Source: Coprinopsis marcescibilis (Eukaryota > Basidiomycota > Agaricomycetes > Agaricales > Psathyrellaceae). From it: a DNA stretch of 64,000 nt. This document shows positions 22,272 through 34,340 of the stretch, in pieces. The notes beneath the pieces were generated by a model, which searched no databases, was not told the origin of the DNA, and saw only the letters and a list, made by a program, of their open reading frames with translations. Both the position numbers and the translations under genes were made by a program. Numbering within the stretch: position 1 is the first letter of the stretch; every line of letters begins with the position of its first letter. The DNA lies in the NCBI GenBank assembly GCA_004369085.1, contig ML210205.1, positions 94,096-158,095 on the forward strand, read 5' to 3'.

Positions 22272-23651
22272 ATGTCTCCCACAGAAGCGCCAAAGCTTTT
22301 CAAGCCCATAGACCTGGGCAAGGTTCACCTACGCCATCGCGTTGTTCTAGCACCATTGACCAGATTTCGGGTTCACCCCGAGACACGCACACCAGTCCTT
22401 CCCTTAGTCAAGACATATTATTCTCAGCGTGCCAGCATTCCCGGAACACTGATAATAACCGAGGCCACCACCGTCTCTCGCGAAGCAGGCGATGATGAAT
22501 TCTTCCCTGGTATGTGGTCCGACGAGCATGTGAAGGCTTGGAAAGAGGTCCGTTCGATCTTTGCTTTACACACAGCATTTTGACACAGCCCATGTAGATA
22601 GTAGACGTTATTCACGAAAAGGGTTCGTTCGTCTTCGCCCAACTATGGGCTCCAGGACGCATGGCAAAACCCCAGGCACTGGCGAAGTATGGGTACAGAT
22701 ATGTTGCGCCATCACCAATACCCCTCGCTCACAGACCACTCGAAGATCCAGCACCACAAGAAATGACGCGCGAAGACATAAATAACTACGTCCAAATGTT
22801 CGCGAACGCTGCAAAGCGGGCTGTGTACGAAGCTGGCTTCGATGGCGTCGAAATCCACTGTGCGAATGGCTACCTCTTTGATCAATTCCTCAGAGACGTC
22901 AGCAATCAGAGGACAGATGAGTATGGAGGCAGCATTGAACGAAGATGCAAGTTTCCTCTCGAAGTTGTCAACGCCCTCGTTGAAGCCGTCGGAGAAGATA
23001 GGATGGCTGTGAGGCTGAGCCCATGGAATACGAACGGAGGTACGCATTCCCAAGGCCCCGAATATATCATCTAAATATTTGATCGTAGATATGGGAATGG
23101 AGGCTCCAGTCCCTCAATTTGCTCGTTTCATAACTCAACTGGCCAGCTCGTATCCCAAACTCGCATATCTGCACATGATAGAGCCCACACACGACCCAAA
23201 TGACCATTTCGCTTTTAGGGTACCATTGGAAGGCGAGTCTAACGATCCCTTCCGCAAAATCTGGGCGCCGCGCCCTTTCATCAGCTGTGGGTGCTACTCG
23301 AGGTCTCGAGCAATCAGGACAGCGGAGGAGAAAGGCGATTTAATCGCCTTTGGTCAAACCTTTATTTCGAATGTAAGCAATCCATTCACCTCTTCCAGGC
23401 CTGATACTAACGATGAACGATATGTCACAATGAAGCCGGACCTTCCATTCCGACTAAAGCACGACATTCCATTGCAGCACGGAGATGCTGAAACGTTCTA
23501 CTCTCACGAAAGCAAGGGATACATCGACTATCCATTCTCTGACGAGTTCCTTGCTTTAAAACCGGGCTCGACGAACTCCGACGTGCTCATACCTTGTCCA
23601 GGTGGCACCCACTCTGTACCTCCCTCGTTTAGAAGAAAAGCATATCTCTAA
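22272..23651 (+). CDS. NADH:flavin oxidoreductase, old yellow enzyme family
   Basis: Exons 22272-22547, 22598-23039, 23089-23372, 23436-23651; 405 residues. OYE proteins are FMN enzymes that use NAD(P)H to reduce activated C=C bonds. Seen: 'VVLAPLTRFR' (flavin-contacting Thr), 'FAQLWAPGR', the substrate-binding pair in 'VEIHCANGYLFDQF' (His and Asn), 'RTDEYGGSIERR', 'AVRLSPW', and 'DLIAFGQTFISNPDLPFR' near the end. All key residues are intact. An upstream in-frame ATG at 22236 would add 12 residues. The exon-1 donor GTCCGT is unusual but the phases agree. The gene lies just downstream of a broken copy. Confidence 0.93.
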
Positions 23652-23868
23652 CGGTCCTCACCAACATTCAAGTAAACACCTCGGAAGGTATTATATGCAT
23701 CGCAATGATGTCACATTTATATCTTTACCGCATTGCAAACAAATGGCCACCGGAAAATAGTATTCCACTCTAGTGTTATAAATATCGCTTCTAATAGCAA
23801 ATTATATGAGCCAATGCAAAAGGAAAGAAATGAGGGAGTAGAAGTAGAATGAACCCTCAGCATAGCAA

Positions 23869-25577
23869 TTAATTTGCGCGCTTGCTCACGCCGACCCTCT
23901 CCGCTTCAAGCAACCCTCCAATGAGCAGATGCAGCTTGCGCATGCGGTCTGCATTCTCCTCTTGCACCGTATCAAATGTCCTATCCCACCACTTCAGGTC
24001 CTCGTTTGTCTCTTCCTTCCACCCTCCTCGCAGGAACTTGGTGAGAGCCTTTGTGTCGGAGAAGCTACCAGTCGCTGGAATCTTGCCCCCCTTCGCAGTT
24101 GCTTTCGTAAACGTCTCGCGAACTTGAGGCCAATGCGGTGGTTCCTTCACGACCCCCTTGCCATTTGATACACCAACAGTCTCACTCGACAGACCGTTCA
24201 AGGCAAAAACGACCTGGGGCGGGACTGTGATCCTGCCAATCTTGAAGCATGAACGCGACACAGCGACAGTGTGAACCTTCCAGCCATCAGGCTCGTCTTC
24301 TTCTGCGTCAGACACCTCGGCTTGGGCCTGCGCAAGCAGTTGGTCAACGACTTTGAGCGATGAGTCTCCGTTGGCGGTCGCAGTCGCGCTTCCGTTGATG
24401 GTCTGTCCATTGGGATAAGGGGTTGTAGCACCAGTGGTCGAGCTTGAAGGCTCAGTCGAGGTCGTCGAGGATGATCCATTTGCATGCAGCGCGTTCCCGT
24501 TCGTCGTTGAGGTACCCACTTTCCTTGCCTGTGATCTCGCTTTGTTTGCACCCTTCTTCGACTTCGACGGCGGCATCACAAACTTGGAGACCACGTAGAA
24601 CTGAAACACAGGAGGATGTTTAGTGCCGGCCAGATATCATTGATAGCATCGGAAGAAGTATCAACGTGAGATAGAGTTGAACACAAACTCACCCATTTGT
24701 TGTCCCATGCTCCAATTCTGGTTCTAACTTCGAAGGATGACAGGATTGGGATTTCACACACGTAGTGGAAATGTGTTGCTGTTACGATGCTGATTAGTCT
24801 CGGTAATGAAATAGAGGTGGAAAGGAGTGGGACTTACAAGACAGCGCAACCCAACCTCCGGCTTTGAAGAAGAGAGGAAGCATCTGCAAGCCCATTTTGA
24901 CTCTTGCTGGGTCCAAAGTCTGAAGGGGCATTGAACGTCAAGATTCATGAAACTGTATCGAGTAACGGAATGCGCACTCACCTTAGCATAGCTGGAATTG
25001 CTCAGATGCATGAACAGGTCAGATTCGTCGAAACCTGTCATGAAGGTAAGTCAGGGGCGTGCACAACACGAGGCACAGAGCGTGTATGCTACATACTGGC
25101 GAAGGATGTGTACTTGGAGACATAGTCGTATGGGTGCTGTCCCAGAGGCAGCATCGACTCGGAGTACTTGTCCTGCAGCCTTCCTCTGATGTGCGGCGGG
25201 TATGTGATGGTCTGAAGGCGCTGAAAGCGGTTAGCCCAACGTAGCCCAGAGCCCCAGCGAAGAACACGCCCTGGAAATAACATCAGTATGCATTGTACCG
25301 GGAAGCAGCATAAAGAGAACGTACAATGCCAGATAAGGGGGAAGGACCTCAGGTTCAACACCACAAGGACACACACGAGCGCCTTCAAAAGCTTCAACAA
25401 CTTCGCTCCTACTCCTGCATTCCTCAGCGTTGTCGGTAAGCCCAGTAGGGCAGCGGTCAAATCCTTTCCAGATACCAGGCATCGGGCATATGTCTGAGCG
25501 ATCCTCACCGCCTGGATTGCGATAGCAGAGGGTCCCGAAGAGGCCAGCGCATTTATAGCAGTGGGGTTGAGCGCCAT
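23869..25577 (-). CDS. THEM6/4HBT-like thioesterase-superfamily protein, copy 1
   Basis: Six exons: 25325-25577, 25097-25270, 24982-25034, 24838-24919, 24693-24778, 23869-24600; 459 residues. An N-terminal hydrophobic helix near residues 60-80 (KALVCVLVVLNLRSFPLIW) anchors it to a membrane. The hot-dog fold follows: 'DESDLFMHLSNSSYAK', 'MGLQMLPLFFKAGGWVAL', 'STHFHYVCEIPILSSFEV' and 'RIGAWDNKWFYVVSKFV', the pattern of the THEM6-like thioesterase group. A Lys/Ser-rich disordered insert and a long C-terminal region follow, ending with 'LKWWDRTFDTVQEENADRM'. Acyl-CoA or acyl-ACP hydrolysis is the family expectation; the substrate is unknown. Tandem paralogue at 26309. Confidence 0.88.
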
Positions 25578-26308
25578 CTGAGTCGTTCGTCTAGTTCCCT
25601 CTGGTTATTGAGTCGCGACACGTCCGCATACGTCGATGGCCTGTTGTTGACAGTCGTGGTTGCAAAGAAACTTGCCGGATGCTGTGCGTGTCACAAACAC
25701 CCCATTCATTGATGAACTAGCCGGCCCAATGGTCTTATGTAAGCTTTGCGGCTTTAGACGGATGACCAACGGCGCTTATTTGCGGCCTCAAAAATATCGG
25801 TATTCGTCCAATGGAGGCATTCAATGAGGATTGTGAGAGGGAAATTTTTTGTGGTACAACATTCAGAGCTCCTCCGGTTCAAGGACGTGTACCGTGTATG
25901 GATGGCTTGGGCAACGACTCGGAGATGATTGGGCACGGTCAGAGGTACTAAATAGATAATCATCCCCCGAATTCGTGACAATACTGCTACGTTACGGTGT
26001 ACCCATATCGACATTTTTTGGTATGGATATCAGCGTTGTCTGGAATCGCCGAATTTCTGAGCTCAGAGCTGGCGATGTTCGTGTTCTTGACCAGCATCCT
26101 CCTGTGTCGGCGGTCTTCTGTCATGACACATAGTAGTGCCTGGGCGAAGATTCAAATACTGAAGTGCTATCTCATTATCAACGTTGAATTAATGGTAAAA
26201 TCTATGGTCTAGAGGAAGACTATACTATTACTCTACATACATGAAGTCTTTGTAAATTTATTATCTATGGATACTGGTATGAGTGGTTCAAGGGTTCGCG
26301 TCCGAGCT
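25578..26308. other. Intergenic
   Basis: Spacer between the tandem thioesterase-like genes: promoter of copy 1 and 3' flank of copy 2. No gene supported. Confidence 0.55.
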
Positions 26309-27904
26309 CTACATTCTCCAACCAACCTTTTCAGCAGCGTTTAAACCTCCGACGAGCAACCTGAGCTTCTGCAAACGTTCGTTGTTCTCCTGTCGAACGC
26401 TATCAAATGCCCTATCCCACCACTTCAACTTGTCATCCGTAACGTCCTTCCACCCGCCCTTCAAGAACTTGGCCAGAGCCTGCGCATCCGAGAAGGTGCC
26501 CGTCGACGGCATCTTACCATCCTTCATCGTCAACCTCGCAAAGGTATCCCTGACCTTATCCCAATGGGGAGGCTCCTCGGCTCCGGGAACAGTCTCGCTC
26601 GACATTCCGTGAAGAGCCAACACAACAGTGGGTGGAACAGTGATCCTTCCAACCTTGAAGCAGATGCGTGAGATGGCGACGGTGTGTACCTGATAACCAT
26701 CGGGCTCGTCTTTCTCTTGTTCCAGAACCTCGGCCTGAGCTTGGGCGAGCAGCTTGTCTACGACCTTAAGGCTATCCTCTCCGGTGGAACCAGCGTGGTC
26801 GCCTGTAGCAGGTCGGGCAACGGTGGGATACGGTGTCGAGACCCCAGTGGCAGCCATCGAAGTGTCGGTCGAGGTGAGAGCTGAGATATCCCCGTCGGTC
26901 CTCCTAGCCTTCGACTTGGCTTTGTTCAAAGCCTTCTTCGAGACCCCAGGCGGAAGTACAAACTTTGAGACGACATACAGCTGAAACGGCAGAGGTTAGG
27001 TCTACGTTATCTCCACATCGAAGCATGTGACTGACCCATTTACCATCCCAGGCACCGACTCGCGTCCTAACCTCAAAGGACGCCAAAATCGGAATTTCGC
27101 AGATAAAGTGGAAATGCGTCGCTATCGAGGGAAACGGTTGAACCCCTTCAGAAAGACAGAAAGATAGAGATCAGAAAAACGCACCGGCCAACGGGTACCA
27201 TCCTCCAGCCTTGGCGAACAACGGAAGCATCACAGACCCTACTTTGGCTCGTGCAGCATCGATTGTCTAAAGAACGCATTACTAATCTCAGTGGCTTTCC
27301 GAACATCCAGCGAGAGAACACACCTTGGGATAGCTCGAGTTGCTCATATGCATGAAAAAGTCACATTCATCGAGGGCTAGAATTGCGTACAAATCATGTC
27401 AGCCTCCTTGTCCATCTTGAGCAACCGAAAATAAAGGCGCACTGGCGATAGATGTGTAACGGGAGATATATTCGTAGGGGTGCTCTCCAAGCGGGATTAG
27501 AGACTCGTGATACTTGTCTTCCAATTTCCCTCGTACTCGGGGGGGATGGATGATCGTTTTCAGGCGTTCGAAGCGGTTAGCCCAGACCCTAGCAAATTCC
27601 CATCGCATCATCCTCACTGGTTAATTTAAAACACGTCCATTAGCAATCGTAACCCGGCACCAACGACAAAGAGTGACGCACCAGTCCAGACAAAAGGTAA
27701 TGCTCTGCAGTTCAACAACAACAATATTAACCCCAGCCCCTTAATTACTGCAACCAACGTCGATCCAAGGTTCGCATTCCTCAACCAAGTCGCGACAGTG
27801 AGGCCGATAGATCCCAAATCGTGATTCGAGGTCAACTGGCTGGCATGTTCCCGAGCCGCAGAGAAGATGTGGGAGGCTGCTTGTGCGCTTTCATTGGATG
27901 ACAT
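26309..27904 (-). CDS. THEM6/4HBT-like thioesterase-superfamily protein, copy 2
   Basis: Six exons: 27682-27904, 27443-27616, 27324-27376, 27185-27266, 27036-27121, 26309-26980; 429 residues. Exons 2-5 have exactly the same lengths (174, 53, 82, 86) and phases as copy 1. Motifs: hydrophobic N-terminal helix around 'VIKGLGLILLLLNC', 'LDECDFFMHMSNSSYPK', 'PLFAKAGGWYPLA', 'THFHFICEIPILASFEV', 'GAWDGKWLYVVSKFV'. The aromatic/His 'THFHF' hot-dog strand and Asn-Ser-Ser-Tyr segment are conserved. The C-terminal 'LAKFLKGGWKD' region is shared with copy 1 and has no name. Probably a membrane-bound acyl thioesterase-like protein. Confidence 0.88.
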
Positions 27905-29193
27905 CGTTCTTTGGGTTGATAGGCCACTCGACGCTAGGTGCGTCGAAGATGGATGAAAGTGCAGAAGGTGCTCGAAGACGAAGCAGGTTGCAAAGTGTGG
28001 GGCCCCTCCCCAAAAGATAAAAGAAGATTGTGTATCACACGGGTAAACTTTGGATGCCGCGCACCCGGCTCCTTTAGGTAACGTCCCCTGACAAACTCGG
28101 GTCAAATTTTCTCCACGTCCATGGCTTGTCGATCGTCTGCTGGGCGCTTAGCCAAACGCGTCACAATTGCTGTTAAAGGAATTTAGTTCAGGTGTCTCGA
28201 CAACTGAACTTGTATAGGCTTATATGTCCACAAAAGCTCTGTCGACTAGTTCTAAAATTGCCGGTGACTAATCCTGATTCCTGATAATACTACGTACTTC
28301 ATAAAGATCGGCTGAATTTGCTACCGCTCTCCCCGAGCCCGAGGACCAATTAGACAAGATCAAGCAGCCAGCCGTTGTCACATCTTTATTCGGCAAACAA
28401 CAGACCGAGCTTGAGTCTTCCGCTGTCTTCGGCAGTGTTTTGAATTGTGAGGCCGACGCTCTTGTGAGCTGCGCAAGGCCCATGCAAGGCTCGACATAGT
28501 ATTAGCCCAGTCGCACTGGAGCTCTGAACTTTGAAGACATGGCCTTCGTGAGACGCTGTCAAGAATCAGAAGGATGATGCGATTCCAGTTCCTGCTGCCA
28601 CCGATCTATCTAATCTGATATCTACCCATGCCAATCTAATCTTGCTAAATCTAATCTTTGAATCTACTGCACTATGTGTCACGAACAGTCAGAGTCTCTG
28701 GCGGACAATTGTGCTCAGTGACCTATAGGCTCCTTTCACACTCCGGGCCATTTGTTGTCAATATGACCGCCTCTTGAAAATGATGTGTATTGACGTTGCA
28801 CCTCAGGAGCTTCAAGTCCTTGTTCTAGCATTCAAGGCCCCAATACCTGCACAATGAGCGCTGACAACGCTCTTACCTTGACAACACTGAATCATGGCAT
28901 CTGTGTGGGTTACATGACAAGCTTCATCAGATGCTACAAACTCACGCCAACGATGCCATGTACTTATTTAAAGTCAAAGTGTATATACCGTAATGCTCAA
29001 TCAAGACTCTTTTGTTTTGTTGTTTTTGAAGGTAACCATGACATACCCCGGGGACGTATAAGAGTTCTGCACTTTTCGGTGGGACTTTCAGAGTTATACA
29101 TCTTTTTTGAAAACCCAAAGGTGCGGGCTACATTCTCATTGTCTTATATCTATCGTCTGTGTCGATAATTCACTCACTAGTTATCACAGTACT
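27905..29193. other. Intergenic
   Basis: 1.3 kb with no supported gene. Around 28610-28670 a short AATCTAATCT-type sequence recurs irregularly. Confidence 0.55.
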
Positions 29194-30857
29194 ATGACGA
29201 GTCGACTCCGAGTATTACTTTCGTCCTTTCTCCTGCAAGACGATGGAGACGGAGTAATTAGGAGGACACCACCCCATAAAGGTCTCAGTTCGATGTTCAA
29301 GAAAGACCATGGATATTCCGACGACTACTGTGATCCATACACACCAGCACGTGGCACTCCCAGGGTGGGAAACAGGACTCGGTTGACTATGTCGCCTTGT
29401 ATGCATGCCTCAGATGACCTCCATAGTACCCGAACGCAAGCATTGGCAATATTGGACGACGAGACAGATGATCCAACCTTATCGCCTTTGAGCTTGCTCG
29501 ATGCAAGTCCACTTCCTTCATCATGGGAGACGGCCTTCTCGTCTCCTTCACGAGCTTCAACTGTTCGTAGAGTTCAAGTGAGATACTACGATGAACCTCC
29601 GCCAAAAGTTATCGTGATTTCCCCAACACCGCCGAGGGAAGCGAGCACTAGTGAGTCTCAGATTATTGGTAATTTAGCCCACTTACTAAACTTGTTTACG
29701 GTAGTATCGCTCCCAGATACACCAAATTCTCCTCTGCGAGTGGAAAATGTCACTGAGGGTTAGCAAACTTTAGATCCATGAGTACGAGACCGTTAATTAA
29801 CTAAATACTGTAACACCAGAACTTGAGTCACCCGACTCAGAGGATTTCGATGAAAGACCGAACTCTGTTCTCCTTCGCCTTGCCACGTCCAGGACCAATG
29901 AACTTTCTCAACGGGAGACCCTGTCTACAGCGTGCAAATCGCCACGAGGAACCAATCGTCCGGATCTATCAAAAGGTATGCCACCCTTATTACTATTGAA
30001 GCCCTATATATTATGCTGAGGTCGGGCAAAATGAAGGGCAGGAGCCCTTGAGAGCGATTACGAAGGACGGCTCTGGCGAATTGGTGCCACAAACACAAGA
30101 AGTCACAAGCCCAACACAAAATCCCCGCCAAATCATCCAATCGCCTGGCCTACCGGCCTGGTACAAAAACAAGCCTCTCCCGCCTTTCCCACAGAGCTCT
30201 GAGCCAAGGAGAAAGCAGTCGTCAACCCCACGGAAACGATCCACCAGTTTCCCCGCGTCACCTCCTCGCAAGGATCTACTAGACTATGGCTACAATGTTG
30301 TGAGATATTATCCTCCGTCGAGCGGGAATGCTCATATAGCCTCTGCGAAGGGAGCATCGAAAGGCAAGGAGAAGGCTATGTTCAAGGAACCAGTAGATTG
30401 CTCCCCGACGGGTTCGAAAAGGGTTATCGCCACAAGGCCATCAAATGTTACTGGGGTTGTAGACAGACCTCGCCAAGTTCCAGTCTCTGAGCCCAATCCC
30501 TCCCTCAGTCGATCTCAGAGCTCGACTCGACCTAGCGCCTCTCATAAATGTGATTCCCCAGCACCAGCACTAGTCGTCCCTACCAGAGGGTCCAAACTCC
30601 AGCGTTCGCGACATTCCACGCCGCTATGTCTCGATCTGGCTTCTCTTCCTGCAGTACAAAACCAGCCGACTTCCTTCCACAAGTTATCACGATCCTTATC
30701 CGACGCTGCATCCAATTGCAAGAATGCATCTTGTCAACTGATTGTAGAAGCAGATACCCCATCGCGGCACCTCCAGAACGTGTCGAAGGAACTGTTTATT
30801 ATTTCGACTCGTGTGAAAGGGTTGGCTCTGGAGGTCGAAGAACTTGGAAGAATTTGA
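29194..30857 (+). CDS. Disordered hypothetical protein
   Basis: Exons 29194-29650, 29705-29758, 29820-29975, 30037-30857, all joined in phase 1; 495 residues. Rich in Ser, Pro, Thr and Arg with several Pro-rich clusters such as 'PGLPAWYKNKPLPPFPQSS'. The last 60 residues may form a helix ('ISTRVKGLALEVEELGRI'). No signal peptide, membrane span or domain. A one-base shift at the end would continue as another 25 or so residues with similar composition, so the 3' end may be slightly wrong. Such Pro/Ser-rich proteins often act as scaffolds, but I cannot assign a function. Confidence 0.65.
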
Positions 30858-31307
30858 TACCCAGGCTCGACAAGAGTTTGCCGGACTCCGAAGCATCAAC
30901 TGCGGCATGGCCCATGGCCTCAACTTGTAGCACAACATCGAGATAATGACGAAACGAAGAGAGACGAAGAACTCAGATAGACACTGTGAAGCGAATGGAC
31001 TTATAAGCGAGGCAGCCTTCGATAAATTTATACTCATAATGTACCTTACACCTTACCATGAGTCTGATTTTTAATATTTTGATGATTCTCGACTAAGCGG
31101 CATAAGCTCGCCTACCCCGATGGCAATTTTCATAATACATTACTAAGCCCATTAAGTAGCCCCGCTTCCTTGAGAGGCCATCGTTCCAGCGATTAGACAT
31201 CGATAGCGATGGCATCAATGATCGATGCCCCGTTTGAAATTCACTTTCGATGTCACAATGAAGTTGCACCGAGACCACCAGCACGACGTTCTACAGAGGT
31301 GATAAGC
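30858..31307. other. Intergenic
   Basis: Between the disordered protein and the next BTB gene. Nothing coding seen. Confidence 0.5.
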
Positions 31308-32317
31308 ATGCCAATTTATCGAATTTCCCCAAATTGTACGTATTCACATATTCATTCAGCACCGTGATACCGTATCCAAACTCAATACCCTCCAGTCAAT
31401 TCCCATGGCGCCGACATCGTCTTCCAGTCTAGCGACTCCCTGCGTTTCCATGTCCATGCGAAGAACCTTGAAGTTTCGGCGGGAGCATTTCCTCCCATAC
31501 CACCCAAATCAGAAAATATCAAAGGTCTCATCGTAGCGGATGGGGAGTGCGTTTCTCTCTCAGAACCTGAAGCCGTCCTCGAGGTTCTTTTTGCCTTCAT
31601 GTACCCTCAGCGACATCCAGATCTTGAAGATCTCCCTTTCGAGTTAGTATCTGCCATCGCAGAAGCAGCAGAAAAGTATGAAGTCTACCCGGCCATGAAT
31701 GTCTGTCGTCGGCGTATGAGGTTTGATCGATGAGCCTCTTCAGACCATCAGCTACTGATCGGAGGCATCACAGGGACTTCATTTCGACCAATCCCGTTGA
31801 AGTGTGTCTGTACGGCGCTCGGCACAGCTATGACAATGTCGTGACATGCACTGCACAGTATGCAATCTTTGTACCCTTGAAGACCGTCGTACCTCTGCTT
31901 CCAGCCCGACTGGTGGTACCATGGGTGAGCTGATCTATATGTTGCAGACACCTGCTAAAAGAACGGCAGATCGACTATCTCAATTCATGGGTTGTGGCTA
32001 GGGACCGTGTTCTCCGCTTCAGCTGGAACCAGCACCACTACTCAAACGGGTTACATTCGGCTTATGTTCAAAACAATTCCAGCTGTTCCTCTTGGAGAGT
32101 GCACCCTGAGGACATAATCAGAAAGTCGGCAATCACATCCGACGACCCTGCTGGGATTCGATTCCTAGTGGATGTTGACAAAACGTTCCAACAGAAAACT
32201 GAAATCGAGAGGGAATGTTGCAGGAAAGCGTGGATTGCGTGGCATAACATTGCGAAAGGAGAGATTGAGAAGATGCCGTCTTTCGTAGAAATGATTAAAG
32301 TCAACACGAGAATGTGA
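31308..32317 (+). CDS. BTB/POZ domain protein (second type, copy 1)
   Basis: Exons 31308-31335, 31396-31720, 31774-31924, 31970-32317; 283 residues. BTB core: 'GADIVFQSSDSLRFHVHAKN', 'SEPEAVLEVLFAFMYPQRHP', 'LVSAIAEAAEKYEVYPAMNV'. Then come 'PVEVCLYGARHSYDNVV' and a C-terminal part with spaced Cys ('NNSSCSSW', 'ERECCRKAWIAWHNIAKG'). Exons 2 and 3 are the same lengths (325 and 151 nt) as in the minus-strand paralogue at 45361, including the short first exon. These BTB proteins form a large lineage-specific family in mushrooms; partner unknown. Confidence 0.85.
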
Positions 32318-33028
32318 ACGTTCGTTTCCACTCTATTGCCAGCGCGAGTAGCGATGTGTCTTGGTTGAATAAGGAATCTTATCAATTTTCCATGGCGCCT
32401 GCTCTGTCGATGGGCCTCTTCAGTCATAGTCATATCCAGCCACTCCGAGTCAGCGATGCCATTAAACACCGTCATCGTTTAAACGCATTTGACTTTCGTC
32501 AGCGAGCTCACCAATTGAGCCGTGCACGGGAATGTAGTTAGCTTCCAGGTGTGAATTGACAATCATCATGGGTGGTCACTGGTTCGTTTCTATAGTGTTC
32601 ATGATTCTGAATGATTGAAGGGATAACGGTAGTGACATAGAACACACATTTGATACTCCTTTCTCAAATTTGTTTCTCCGTCTCTCATGCAAGAGGGGTT
32701 TTGGAAGTGAACATGCTTACAAGCCTGGAGATTATGCGCCGAACTACATCTACGATGTCAAAGTCCGAGCAGACTAGTGATTAGCGATGGCTATCATGGC
32801 GGCGACATCCTGCTCAGTGTTTGATGATCTACTAGGCGAGACCTTCGAGAGTGATCATCAAGATTTGCGCTAAACGTATTTAGTAGCACGAGCGATCTCT
32901 CTCAGGATCCCATTCCCTATTCCATCACCTCTTGAAGAGGTTGTTCTTTCGTTTCGTCTTTATTTCTTTTATTTCTTTCGTTCACTTGGACACGCACTTC
33001 ATTCAACATTCCTTTCTACCCTAACAAC
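32318..33028. other. Intergenic
   Basis: No supported gene. T-rich pyrimidine leader (32940-33000) just before the lysozyme gene. Confidence 0.55.
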
Positions 33029-34165
33029 ATGAAGGCCTTCTACCTCGTCCTCTTCCTCGCTGCCGTCGTACAGGCTGCCCCTCTCTCGTCCCGTTCATGC
33101 TTAAGTACCACTCGGGGTCAGTGCATTACCATACTGCTCTGTTGTATGAAAACCTTCATTCTTACTGAAATATAAGTAGATACCGACGTCGGGTGTCTGA
33201 TTCAACGAGAGGCAGCGCCACAGCGTCGACAATTAGGTGCTTTCGGGCGTCTTTTTGGCCTCGGGGGAGGAGAGGACTCCGCAGAGAGCAGCGACGATAG
33301 CTCTCTCCTCGAGAATATCGGATCTGCGGTTTTAGGCGCCGTGGCTGGGGAACAGGGAGGCGCCGCAGGTGCTGCCACAGCTGAAAATACCGGCAATGCA
33401 GCCGGCATAAACCTAGGCCAGATTGGTGACTTGCTGGGTAACCTCGGTGCTGGTAGCAACAACAACGCGGGAAATGAAGCTGCCGCTGCCGCTGCTGATA
33501 GTCCTCAACCCGCCGTTGTAGGCGAAGCCTCTGTTCAAACGGGCACAGGAGCAGTGGCTGAAGAAGCGACATCGGACAACACTGCAAACAACCTTGACGC
33601 CGCAGACGACAACGCCGCCGCTCAAGCTCAACCTGCAGCAGCTGAACAGCAATGCTCAGCGAGCCTCCCAGACATCAACTCAGCGACAGTAAACCTGATT
33701 CAAGACTTCGAAGGCTTTGTCGCATCCCCAGAGCCTGACCCAATCGGTCTCCCGACAGTGGGCTTCGGACATCTCTGCCAACAGGCAGGATGCGCCGAAG
33801 TCACAGCCCAAGGATTCACATTCCCACTCAGCGAGGCAGACGCTGCTCAGCTGCTCCAAACCGACATCCAGACATTCACAAACTGTCTATCCGGATTCGT
33901 CGACGAGTCTGTGGTGCTGAACGAGAATCAGTTCGGGGCTTTGACTTCTTTTGCGTTCAACTTGGGATGCGGTGCGGTCCAGAGGTCCACGCTGTTGAGG
34001 CGGCTGAATGCTGGTGAGAACCCTAATACCGTCGCGGCGCAGGAGCTCCCCAAGTTTAACAGGGCGGGCGGCCGCGTGCTGGCTGGATTGACCAGGAGGA
34101 GAACCGCGGAAGTGGCGTTGTTCCAAACGCCTTCGAACACCATTGCCTTGCCTGTGTGTAATTAG
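33029..34165 (+). CDS. Secreted phage-type lysozyme, GH24
   Basis: Two exons, 33029-33116 and 33180-34165; 357 residues. Signal peptide 'MKAFYLVLFLAAVVQA'. A dibasic site (QRRQ) and a Gly/Ala/Asn-rich low-complexity region follow, to about residue 190. The lysozyme domain fills the C-terminal 165 residues. The T4-lysozyme catalytic pattern Glu-x8-Asp-x5-Thr is exact: E207, D216 and T222 in 'DFEGFVASPEPDPIG' and 'LPTVGFGH'. The helix 'LNENQFGALTSFAFNLGCG' and 'KFNRAGGRVLAGLTRRRTAE' are family hallmarks. GH24 enzymes cleave peptidoglycan, so this is a likely antibacterial or bacteria-digesting secreted enzyme. Fungal GH24 genes are generally thought to derive from bacteria or phage. Four or more Cys suggest disulphides suited to secretion. 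Confidence 0.93.
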
Positions 34166-34340
34166 CTCTTAGGTCATGTTCTTCCTGTTTGGGCATACGA
34201 GCATATACCAGTAGTTTACCCGCTCGGAAACGGCATTTGTGTAGACCTTGTGATCACCTTTTTATTTTTAGCGCGGAAATCCGAAAGTTGGTGACGTTAC
34301 AAGTGGAGAGAGGGTTTTGTCTTCTCTTGACCATCACGCC

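Noticed and set aside
17289..27904. Secondary-metabolite gene cluster
   Set aside because: Transporter, OYE enzymes and thioesterase-like genes are adjacent, but there is no backbone synthase or pathway regulator, and the thioesterase-like proteins are of the membrane THEM6 type.
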